Positions 54,569 to 64,000 of a stretch of 64,000 nucleotides of DNA are shown here, in pieces (within the stretch, counting starts at the first letter, position 1; each line of letters begins with the position of its first letter). This stretch comes from Oenanthe sinensis. Its lineage: Eukaryota; Streptophyta; Magnoliopsida; Apiales; Apiaceae. A model generated the notes under the pieces. The model saw only the letters and a program-made list of their open reading frames with translations. It had not been told where the DNA came from and did not search any database. The stretch covers positions 45,816,786 through 45,880,785 of the forward strand of contig CM053803.1 of the NCBI GenBank assembly GCA_028671895.1, given 5' to 3'. The translations under genes were made by a program, and so were the position numbers.

Positions 54569-55167
54569 TACCTTGCATCTTTGACAAAACCAACTCTCAG
54601 ATTCTTTTGCCAACACATTTCTAGATTTTGAAGTTAAAGGACAACCTGCTGTATGAGCTTTTGCTGAATTATTCTATGGTTTGAATATTTTTTCTTGTGT
54701 TGGTGTTAAAGTGTTCTGAGAATGAAACGAGCAATGAATGAAATGAAAAATTATAAACAAATTGTACGAAAAACGAAGAATGTATGAGTGAAATTTTAAA
54801 TGAACATGAGCCAGTCTAAATTTTCTATAATGAGAATTATATGGAAAATAGTGAAGAAATGGAATGAAACATTCCTTCCAAAATATGTGGGTTAGAATTT
54901 TGGTATAAATAATTTGGAATGGAATGAAAGAAGAATGAAAATTATAAACATTTTTACTAATCTAACTCAAATAAGAGTATAAATTTCATTTCATTATCCT
55001 CTCATTTCATTCAAATTAAGTGAACACAACCTTGTAGTTTGCTTTATTTTGTAATAGTTCAATAGAGAGTACAATGAAGTACTAATCGAAAACTTATATC
55101 ATGTATTATATTTTTCTCATAATATATAGTTTATATTCCGTGTCATGCACTGATCGAATTGTTTTAA
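54569..55167. other. AT-rich flank upstream of the P450 gene
   Basis: No gene recognised. Repeated GAATGAAA-type stretches near 54730-55010 give a weakly repetitive texture. Confidence 0.4.
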
Positions 55168-55731
55168 TATTTTTTGTATATAATTTGAATATATTTTTAT
55201 TTTTATAATAATAATTTAATTTAATTTAATGTTATATGTATATATTTTATATAATTTTTCATATACTTTATTTATATTTTAATAGGATAATGTTTGTGTG
55301 TTTTATTTAGAGATATATTTTATTTAGGAGATTAATATGAGATATATTTTAGTTAAGAGATTAATGTTTAAAAATTAGACTCGGTATAACTATCCAACCC
55401 AAATACCGACCAAGAACCACCGACTACCAAATTTTTAATATTTCGATTTTAATAATATTTTATATAATTTGAATATATTTTTATTTTTATAATAATAATT
55501 TATTTTTATTTAATGTTATATGTATAAATTTTATATAATTTATTTGTATTTTAATATGATAATGTTTTTGTATTTTATTTAGAGATGTGCTTTATTTAGG
55601 AGATTAATGTGAGATATATTTTAGTTAGGAGATTATTGTTTAAAAATTAGGCCGAATATAACTATCCGGCTCAAATACTGACCAAGGACCACCAAACTTT
55701 TAATATTTCGGTTTTAATAATATAGTATACA
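55168..55731. repeat. Tandem duplication, two units of about 280 bp
   Basis: Unit 1 about 55168-55452 and unit 2 about 55453-55731. Shared landmarks in order: ATAATTTGAATATATTTTTA, a TTATATGTATA block, TTTATTTAGAGAT, TTAGGAGATTAAT, TTTAAAAATTAG and ATATTTCG(A/G)TTTTAATAATA. Copies are diverged by many substitutions. Noncoding. Confidence 0.8.
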
Positions 55732-55733
55732 TT

Positions 55734-56011
55734 ATTCCTTCTATTTTTGAATATATGCTTTTTTAGAAAAGTAGACTTGTTTCAAAATTGAGTGTTTGCT
55801 TATTTTCTTTTGTTTCAATTTTAAGATGTAATTAATGGTAGAATTTCAATTATATCTCTATAAAATAGTAAATGTTGTATTTAAATGATTTAACTATTAG
55901 AGGTAATTTTGTGAACAAAAAATTAACTACACCAATATTTAGAATAATAAATAAAATATTGATATGTGTGCAATTATCTTATAAAATAAATATTTAAGAA
56001 CAGAAAGAGTA
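55734..56011. mobile_element. Possible diverged Stowaway-type MITE
   Basis: The ends ATTCCTTCTATTTTTGAATA and, inverted, GTACTCTTTCTGTTCTTAAA resemble each other and the CTCCCTCYGT ends of Stowaway elements. Boundaries and TA duplicates are not secure. Confidence 0.35.
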
Positions 56012-56061
56012 CAAAACCATTATAGAACACAAAAATCTCCAATTATTACTCCTTAGATATA

Positions 56062-56299
56062 CTCCCCTCTGTTTGGAAATAATTAACGTTTGATTTTTTG
56101 CCACATATTTTTAAGAGTTTTGACTACATAGCTAAAATTATTATTTTTAAAATTTTCTTTTTTTAATAGAAGTTTTAGTTTAATATTTTTATTTACAAAA
56201 ATAAAATTTAAAAATTAATAATTTTAACTAAGTAATCAAAATTCTTAAAAATATGTGTCAAAAAGTCAAGCGTGGCTTATTATTTTAAAATAGAAGAAG
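56062..56299. mobile_element. Stowaway-type MITE
   Basis: A 238-bp element starting CTCCCCTCTGTT with long inverted ends (about 85 bp; both contain CACATATTTTTAAGA and TAAAATTATT), flanked by TA (56060-56061 and 56300-56301). Stowaway elements belong to the Tc1/mariner group and insert at TA. Confidence 0.75.
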
Positions 56300-56552
56300 T
56301 ATTTTCATTGAATTAAACTCATTTATAATATTGTTGGGTTTGGTTGGTTAATCAACAAAATTTTGACATTTCTGTTTTACGCAACTACACTAATACAAAA
56401 AAGTTGAAATTAAACAAGAATATAATGATGTTGAGTAGAGTTCGTATAACGATGTCTTTGATTAAAAGTTTTCGGTGATCAAACAAGAAAATGTATATAT
56501 CTCTTACTATCTTGTCTCGAAGAAGGTGTGCTCGATTGGACTTAGTCATACG

Positions 56553-57336
56553 TAGGCATGAGCATGGTGCGGTTTGAGTCTCAAACCGCACCGTAACTAC
56601 TTATGTGCGGTTTTAAAAAATAGAAACCAAAACCAAATCAAAAATAATCGGTTCGGTTCAGTTTTAAAAAGTGCGGTTCGGTTTTTAATTGGTTCGGTTT
56701 CGATTTTAAAACCATTACTATTTTATTATACTCGTCGTTTTACATAAATTGAAATTTGAAAAAAATAATTAGATTGGCAGTTTATCAATTATATTATGTA
56801 TTGATGTGCTGTAATATTATATGTTTAGTATTTACATTGTATAATTACAGTAGAACCTCGATAAATGAATAACTTCGACAATTGAATAAATTCCTTCGGT
56901 CCCAATTTGGGCAAATGAGTTTAATGAATAAACTCACTAAATGCATAAACGAATAAATAAAAATGTAGTCTTTATAGGCCCTATGTAAATATAAATAAAT
57001 AATCATTCTATTTCAAATAATATATTTTTATTTATATAATATATGAGTAAATTTTATCCAATAATAATTTCTAAACATATTAATAAGTCATATCTTTTCG
57101 AAAAATGTCTCTAAAATGTACATAAAAGTTATAACTGCGGTGAATTCTAGGTACATTTAAACATAATATATATAAAATAATATAATTAAGAAAAAAGTCT
57201 AAAAATATTATTTAAATGAATTAATATTCATTTATTGATAAATAAATATTATATTAATTTATCTATAAATAAATAATCTCGTTTAATGAATATATATTTA
57301 TGTTCCCAAATGTATTCATTTATCGAGGTTCTACTA
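56553..57336 (+). repeat. hAT-like/Emigrant composite repeat, copy 2
   Basis: Begins TAGGCATGAGCATGG and follows copy 1 (10871-11238, opposite orientation) base by base with few changes, through the 'aaccg' blocks into an Emigrant-type MITE. Unlike copy 1, the Emigrant part is complete here. A matching hAT end on the right was not found. Confidence 0.65.
56848..57336. mobile_element. Emigrant-type (pogo) MITE
   Basis: A 489-bp element with ends CAGTAGAACCTCGATAAATG and the inverted TATTCATTTATCGAGGTTCT, flanked by TA on both sides. The ends closely resemble Emigrant MITEs of Arabidopsis (CAGTAAAACCTCTATAAAT). Noncoding. Confidence 0.75.
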
Positions 57337-57339
57337 TAG

Positions 57340-58285
57340 TTAAAAATATTTAAATTCAAATATAATGATATTATATTATTATTATTATTATTATATATAT
57401 ATATAATAAAATGTGTTAAATGACTAGAAGTCTAATATTTTATATTATATTTAAGAATTAACTATGAGATTATTGTAGATTTTCTAAATGTTGTAAAAAT
57501 TAAAATTTGTTTCATATTTAGGGGTAGGTTTCTTTAACTGGATTGAATTATAAATTTAAATTGCGTAACCTATGAATCATGTTTAGAAAAGTATATTTCT
57601 ACCGTTATTAGACGTTGCAAGTTTGAACTCTGATATTTGTAGATTTTTATTAATCGGGATAGGTTGGAAGAAATATAGTAAAAAAAATTATTATCATTTG
57701 GCGAGAGGTAAGAGGATAAAATGATTATATTCACGGAATGAGAAATCGTATTAGAAATAATATATAGGCCCCGTTTGCCTCAGCTTATAAGTTGAAAAAA
57801 TTGATATATATGTACTTTTTCTGAAAATAAGCAACTTATTTTCAAATTTGGAAATAAGATTTGATCTTAAATTTCTAAAATAAATATTAATTTTCAAAAA
57901 AAAATATGAAAATACTTTTTTTAAAAATGTAACTTATTACTTATAAACTAAGTCAAACACTCTCATAATAAGGCGGAATTAGTTGATTTATAAGCACTCA
58001 TTGAATTGGATAGTTTAAAAGCATCTCCGAGGGGACTTATCTGTATAAAATTTAGCTAACAGTAAAATATTTGAAAATATGTACTCCCCGGAAGTACATG
58101 TTACCTTTAATTTTAGATGTCTAATTTTGAAAATGCTAGATTTATAAATTGAAATCACATCATCCAAATAATACACTACATCTCCCTAGACTATCATCTG
58201 TTCTCCGTTCACTATTTACCCTATCTAACCTTATTTAACTTTTTTATATATTTGTTTTATCTTTTTACTTATAATATGTATGTAT
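57340..58285. other. AT-rich intergenic sequence
   Basis: TTA/TA microsatellite near 57377-57407. GGCCCCGTTTG at about 57770 looks like one end of a Harbinger- or hAT-type MITE followed by AGCTTATAAGTTG, but no complete opposite end was found. No gene. Confidence 0.4.
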
Positions 58286-59605
58286 ATATCTATACTATAT
58301 TATTATAGCCGAAAATTAAAAATTTTGGTTGGTCGGTCGGTCAGTCGCTACTGGGCCACAGACCTGAAAAATATACATGTATTATTAGATATAATTTTAC
58401 TTATCATAATACGGGCTCTAACTATATACATATTTATATTAACTAAAATTTTACTTTTTAAGCTCAATTATATATTTTATTTTTAATAAAATCTAATTTT
58501 AAAAAGATAAGAATTCTACGTATCCTATAATTTTTACTTAATATATCACTAAAGCTTATGAATATTAATATATAAATAACATACAACTCTAACACCGATA
58601 ATCCTCATTTTATACAACTCCTCACGGATAATATTATATTATATTCACATAAATTCTCAGCATTATAAAATTTTATAGTAAATATCAATAAAGTATAATA
58701 TAAAAAATAAATTTACTTAAATATTAGTCATTTATCTCGTATTTCGCACTGGTCATAAGCTTGTAGCTATACTATATTATTATAGCCGAAAGATTAAAAG
58801 TTTTGGTTGGTTGGTCGGTCGGTCGTTGGTATCGGGCCACAGACCTAAAAAATATACATATATTAGATATAATTTTACTTATTATAATATGAGCCCTAAC
58901 TATATGCATATCTATATTAAATAATTTTTTACTTTTTAGACGCAATTATATATTTATAACATTAGTCCAAATTATATAACTTCACTTATTATAATATGGA
59001 CTCTAACTATATATATATATATATATTAACTAAAATTTTATTTTTAACACGGGTCAATATTATAACACATTTATATTAAATAGAATAAATTTATGTATAA
59101 AAAGAAAATATATAATATTAACATAAATTATTAATATTATAAAATTATAAATTAAATACCAATAAAAATATAAATAAAAAATTAATTTATTTAAATATTA
59201 GTTATCCCGCCTGCAACCCTAAAAAATATACATGTATTAAATATATTTTTACTTAGTATAATACGAGTTGTAAGTATATACATATCTATATTACCTAAAA
59301 TGTTATTTTTAGGCCCAATTATATATACATGTATTAGATATAATGTTACCTATTATAATACGGGGAATAATTATATAGGTATCTATATTACTTAAATTGT
59401 ACTTTTTAGATCCAATTTTATATTTATGATAACACGGGTACAAATTATAACATATTTATATCAAATAGAATACATTGATATAAAATAAGAGAACATATAA
59501 TATTAATATAAATTCTTAATATTATAAAATTTTATATTAAATATCAATAAAAATTTAAATAAAAAATCAATTTATTTAAATATTAGTTTTCCCGTGTTTC
59601 GCATG
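58286..59605. repeat. Helitron-like repeat, about two and a half diverged copies
   Basis: Copies begin near 58288 and 58767 with CTATACTATATTATTATAGC, followed by TTTTGGTTGG(T)CGGTCGG and GGGCCACAGACCT. A third, lacking the start, begins near 59215. Ends near 58740 and 59590 read (C/T)TCGTATTTCGCA and CCCGTGTTTCGCA, like decayed Helitron 3' ends, but the terminal hairpin and CTAG are not clear. Noncoding. Confidence 0.45.
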
Positions 59606-60627
59606 TATGTATGTATTATAATTCTTATTTTATATTTTATATTTAATATTCTAACATAATATATTTTATATTCTAATATCAAAAATTATGTATGTAAAAT
59701 TTGTTATTATTTTTGTCATTTTTAAATATGTTATTATATTTTAAATTGTAATAATTATTTATTTTTATTTTAACATATCTACTTTAAAATATTTATATAC
59801 ATATAGAAATATTATAATCTTTATATTAAATATATATTATTTTTATTTGTATTGGATAAAAATTAGTTATATTTATTTTAATTTATAAAATTTCTTCATA
59901 TATATATATATATATTTCAAAATAATAATAAAATAATATTTTTGAATATAGAGTATAGCTAACACTACTGAGTATAAATCTTTACGGGTTCAATTAAATC
60001 CTTACATATCCTTACAAATTCATCACAACTAATTGTTTATACCCGTTGGAGATGCTCTAACTGTAATTACCGTTCACTTCAAAATAAAAAGTTATAAAAA
60101 ATATAATGGACATATAATGGATTTATGCATTCGTTAAATTTTGTTTGATCATAACTAAGACAGAATAATATAATCATATAAATAATGGGTTAAATATTAA
60201 ATTAGTACCGAAGAGGAACTATAATATCACTTTTATCATCAATCTCAACGAGATATCATTTACATCACTATAAATATCACATTAGTAACTTTTACACACA
60301 AAAAAATAAGTATAAATATTTGAATAAATTAATAAAAATCATACTATATATAAATTTACATTTATAGGTAAATTTTACAAATAAAATGAGTTTTAATCTA
60401 TATAATATTTTTTATAATAAATCAAAATAAAAAGATTATAAACATAATAAAAAAATAGTAAAACGATTTCATAAATTTTGAAAATATTACCCAAAATAGT
60501 ACAATTTATAAGTTTTCATTTGGTTGTAATAACATGTAAAACAAATGTGTAGAATTCAAAAAAAAAAGTCATTTTTAATTTTTAATTACTTTTTAGAGTT
60601 ACCAATATGATATTTATAAAAATATGA
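59606..60627. other. AT-rich intergenic sequence left of element D
   Basis: Extremely AT-rich. Nothing recognised. Confidence 0.5.
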
Positions 60628-62420
60628 TGTTAGGTCCCGAAGTATCGTAGAAGGGGGGGTTGAATACGATACTCACAATAATTTAAATTCTTTTCGGAAT
60701 TTGCGGATAAATAAATTATTGCTTCAGAGTGGGTTTGGCAATTTGTAGTGTTTAGGTGAGCTGCCTACTAATTTTCTGTGTGTCCGGATAAATCAATTAG
60801 GTTCAAGAAAATTAGCAAGTAAAATAAATGAGACAAGTTTCCGGGAATATATCTTTTATATATAAACCCAGAGGGGTGCTACACCCAGTTAAAAATATAA
60901 CTGGCTTCCAAAGAACAGATTAGTTCTTTGCTTCTACAAAGAGATATGACTGATTCCTATTACAATGAATAGATCTGTGAATGAACAAAAAAGAAATCAA
61001 TCTAACAGAGAGTGTTTTATAATAGCCCTATATTTTTACAACATGATGAACCAGCTAAATTATAAAACGCCGGTGAAGAAGGTATGTGTATAGCTTTGTA
61101 TCTCTTCTTCTCCGGCTTCTGTTTCTCTCTGTATCTCTTTGTTTCTGTGTGTATATTTTCACACACACACCAAATGAATTAAATTCATTTGTTTATATAG
61201 TGTAGGCTTTTCAATAATTGAACTGCTGTTGTGAGTGTCGAATTCTTCTCCCCCTGTATGTTGACTGAGTTGACTTTGAGAATCCCTTGAATAAATTCTA
61301 GGTGTCGAATTTTGCTTCCTTGTATTTTACCTTAGAAAATTATCCTGTGTGTCGAATTCTTAATCCACATGTAATTGCCTTGTACATAAAAAGTGGGTAG
61401 CGAATTTCACTCCCATGTAAGCTAGGTGTCGATTTCCCTTCAATGTACTTGCCTTAGAATATAAATTCTATGTGTCGAATTTATATGTGTCGACTTTACT
61501 CCCCTTGTACATGCCTTGGTGATTTACATTCTATGTGTCGAATTCTTATCACATGAGTATAAACCACTTTGATTCTCTCAAGGCATTTTCTAGGTGTCGA
61601 GTTTTTCATTCAATGTACTTGGAATAGTAACATATTCACGTGCTTGACACTTTGGTGATTAAATGGTCAAACTACCATTTAGTCACCAAAGTTTGGCACT
61701 TCTTCATTTTGGTTACTTGCGGTTTGGTCACTTGCGGTTTGGCTGTTGAGCTGTTCGGCTGTTTGACTATTGAGCTGTTCAGCTGTTTTTCTTTGAATCC
61801 TTGAACCTTTACAAGCGCTTCAATCCTCGACCCTTTTCTTCCATTTCCTTCACTCCACACACTTAGTCAATGCTCTATTTCATAGATGTAATTACCATTA
61901 TCTTTCATGTTGACGTTTAGTGCACTGGTCTGGTTCACAAACGACTAACACCGATCCTGATCTTCACATCTCATTTAATTCAAATGACAAGAGTGCTGCA
62001 GTTCTTTATTGCTTCGAACATTGACTGTTAATAAACATAGTACTTTCACTGGAATCTTTTCTGGTACTTAGACATACCATGTCTTCAATTCTTCTAGATT
62101 CCTATGCTTCGAACACTGTCTATCTTCAATCAATGCTGGTACACTGAAATCTTCTAGTGGCACTTTTATACTGAATCTTCAACACTTCTGAAACCCTGAA
62201 AGTCTTTACACATTATTCTTCACTGAGGCATGAACATATTAATGTACTTCTTTCAATGACCTGTAGTAGACTTCAAAACTTCTTCTAATGTCTTGATTCA
62301 CTGTATTTGCCTTGTCTTCATTTCTTCTTGATTTCTGTGTAGGCGTAGTATTATTTACTTGTCCTGTTCTAGTGTTGAGTTATCATGATTACTATTCATA
62401 CAGCTTCGTAATCTCCAACA
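60628..62420 (-). repeat. 3' LTR of element D
   Basis: TGTTAGGTCCCG ... TCTCCAACA, 1793 bp, longer than the LTRs of B and C. Between 61230 and 61600 there are eight copies of GTGTCGA (mostly GTGTCGAATT). The left flank TATGA would be the target duplicate. The partner LTR was not identified in the window. Confidence 0.8.
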
Positions 62421-62434
62421 ATCTCCCCCTATTT
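62421..62434 (-). other. Polypurine tract of element D
   Basis: AAATAGGGGGAGAT on the minus strand, identical to that of element C, directly before the LTR. Confidence 0.85.
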
Positions 62435-63925
62435 GATTGTTAAACTTAGCAAACAAATCACTTAGAGAGGATAACTCAACTAACAACTAGAAAAAGTAAT
62501 CGTCCTAGACTTGTAAATAATGTTACTGGTTTTTCTGGATCAGATTTTGCATTTCCAGAATTCTTGTGTAACTGAAACGAAAGATGCTTGTTCCTCTGAC
62601 ACTGAACTGATATTCAAGTGGTATCATCTTCATTTCTGTCTGTTTGAGCTTTCTCCATTTCAAAATCCTTTATAGTGTGAACTTAAAGAACTTATCACGA
62701 ACAGAGCTTCATAAGAATCATTATTCCTGGGTATGTCTTCAATCAATACTGAACATAGCTCAAATGATGCTCTCCCCTTACGAATGTGATTCTCCTTCTT
62801 ATTCTTCTTCTCCCTTTAGAAAATCAATGGAATAGTCATTTCTGTTCTTCCAAGTATAGAATACAGCTTCTTGATTCTCCCATATATCTGTTGTTTCCCC
62901 TCAGGATCAGAAGATAAGATTTTCTTCTTCTTGTCTAAAATCTCCCCCTAAGGCTATTAACTTCTCCCAAGGATACAAACCCCTTTTCCCAAGGATCTAA
63001 AAGGATCTCCAGGATCCAGGAACTTACCTTAAGAGTCCAGGATACGAACCCCTTTAGGAGATTAACTCTTAACTCTTCCGAAGGATACAAAGATAAGACT
63101 TATTAACTTCACCTTTTTCTCCCTATAAATTCTCCCCCTTAGTTGAGGAATCCTCCAATGGCCCACTTTTAAAGATAGCACTAAATTGATAGGTCCACTT
63201 TTGAATGGTTTGTCTTCCAAAGAAGGTTCTCGTCTGACGTTGATCGGAAAAAAAATATAGTAACTTTTCTTTTAGAAGTAGCAAGTAGCAAGGGTAAGTG
63301 TTTGGCTTGTGGTTTCCTCACTTCTACTACGTTCTGTTGGTGTTTACACTTAAGTGTCGAGCACTTAGAAGTTTTTCACTCTTTCTCTCCCTATCTCTCA
63401 CTCAAGTGTATCTCTCCCTCACTTTCACTCAAGTGTTTCTCTCTCTCACTTTCACTCTGCATTCCAAATTTAGCCTTCTGTACCTGCAAGTGAAAACCGT
63501 CAATTCATACATTCCCAACACCTGATTCATCAGAATGAACTGAATCACTATCAAGTGGGGAATTGCCTCGTAGAGGTGTTCTTGATCTATCATGCATAAG
63601 CACTGTCCCACACCAGACTCAATAGCAATTGCTAAATCACTGTCTAGTGGAGCCTCACCTCTTTGAGATGGGTTATCCCAAGATTTTAAAATCTTTTTGG
63701 GAATCCTGCCTTGTTCTATCAAGGAGTTGCCTCACACCTTATCCGTAAACGGGAGGTGGACATTCCTTTTCAGGATCTGGAAATGTTCCTTCTAGGAGGG
63801 GCGACGTAGTAGACAATATAATGAATGGCAAATTAGAGTCTACGTTTCCCTCGTAACCCAATGACGGGTGTTTTGTTAACATGCCTATACCTCACACTGT
63901 GCACGCCTTGCAATGTGTCCAATTG
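62435..63925 (-). other. Element D internal sequence, no clear gene
   Basis: Starts with a block shared with element C (GGATAACTCAACTAA near 62470). Several CTCCCC runs (62770, 62940, 63135) look like extra polypurine tracts in minus orientation. The longest minus frame, 63429-63722 (97 codons), resembles nothing I know. One further GTGTCGA lies at 63353. It may be the remnant of an extra gene behind pol, but that is not supported by similarity. Confidence 0.5.
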
Positions 63926-64000
63926 TTAGGTCCCTAGTATAACTGTTAGGATTGTTAGGTCCCAAAAACTATATAAGGTTCCTAGTATATATCTGTTTAG
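63926..64000. repeat. Stacked LTR-like starts at the right edge
   Basis: TGTTAGGTCCC occurs at 63926 and again at 63954, the same 11 bases with which element D's LTR starts, each followed by different sequence. It may be the outer or inner end of another LTR, or a truncated duplicate. A Met-tRNA primer site is not next to it. Confidence 0.35.

Larger units (their letters stand above)
60628..64000 (-). mobile_element. Element D: LTR retroelement, partial, 5' part outside window or missing
   Basis: A 1793-bp LTR (60628-62420) is followed by a polypurine tract in minus orientation, so it is the 3' LTR of a minus-strand element; internal sequence continues to at least 63925. The LTR shares landmarks with element C in the same order: TGTTAGGTCC start, a GGGGGTTGAATAC-like block, TGGTCTGGTTCA, CACTGAGGCATGAAC, and GGATAACTCAACTAA just inside the polypurine tract. 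No gag or pol sequence was recognised in the 1.5 kb of visible interior. The family motif is GTGTCGAATT. Confidence 0.8.

Noticed and set aside
61672..61860. Minus-strand frame in the LTR of element D with a short repeat (KPQVTKPQVTK)
   Set aside because: Arises from a local 12-14 base tandem repeat (GGTTACTTGCGGTTTGG) in the LTR; not a gene.

Overview
The window is nuclear DNA of a flowering plant, very probably a eudicot (the asterid/Apiaceae direction is only a weak impression). Signs are AT-rich intergenic DNA, nested LTR retrotransposons with Met-initiator-tRNA primer sites, MITEs, and three ordinary low-copy plant genes. Nothing bacterial, organellar or CRISPR-like was seen.

Layout. 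(1) 1-10870: the 5' part of a large minus-strand Ty1/copia element (element A) with a 5' LTR, a gag carrying three zinc knuckles, an intact 1100-residue pol, and a long extra gene 3' of pol that runs off the left edge. (2) 10871-39738: an old decayed copia element on the minus strand, broken by insertions: a hAT/Emigrant-type composite repeat (cut in turn by element A), a 24.9-kb plus-strand copia element (element B, 12592-37450, target duplication ATTAG), and an 864-bp Mutator-type MITE (target duplication CAATAACTT). Inside element B sits a complete 10.7-kb minus-strand copia element (element C, 20925-31590, target duplication CTAAG). (3) 39739-47956: AT-rich DNA with a LINE-type RNase H fragment, a second Mutator-type MITE, a possible third MITE and a miniature LTR element (TRIM). 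(4) 47957-54541: the gene island, with a multi-pass membrane protein (+), a GRAS transcription factor (+) and a CYP89A-like cytochrome P450 (-). (5) 54542-60627: AT-rich DNA with a 280-bp tandem duplication, Stowaway and Emigrant MITEs and a Helitron-like repeat. (6) 60628-64000: a 1.8-kb LTR and adjacent internal sequence of a fourth element (D), related to C by its LTR landmarks.

The most interesting signal is shared by the four large retroelements. Each carries its own short, often palindromic motif, scattered many times through its LTRs and other noncoding parts: CAGAGTCTG/CAGACTCTG in A, TGACAGTA/TACTGTCA in B, GTAGAANTTCTAC in C, GTGTCGAATT in D. In A and B the motif also occurs inside coding sequence, and the densest internal cluster lies just upstream of the extra gene placed after pol. 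The extra proteins of A and B are recognisably related. A family-specific motif plus a rapidly diverging extra protein recalls the known arrangement of VANDAL transposons, whose VANC proteins bind element-specific motifs and counter silencing. For these copia elements that reading is only a hypothesis.
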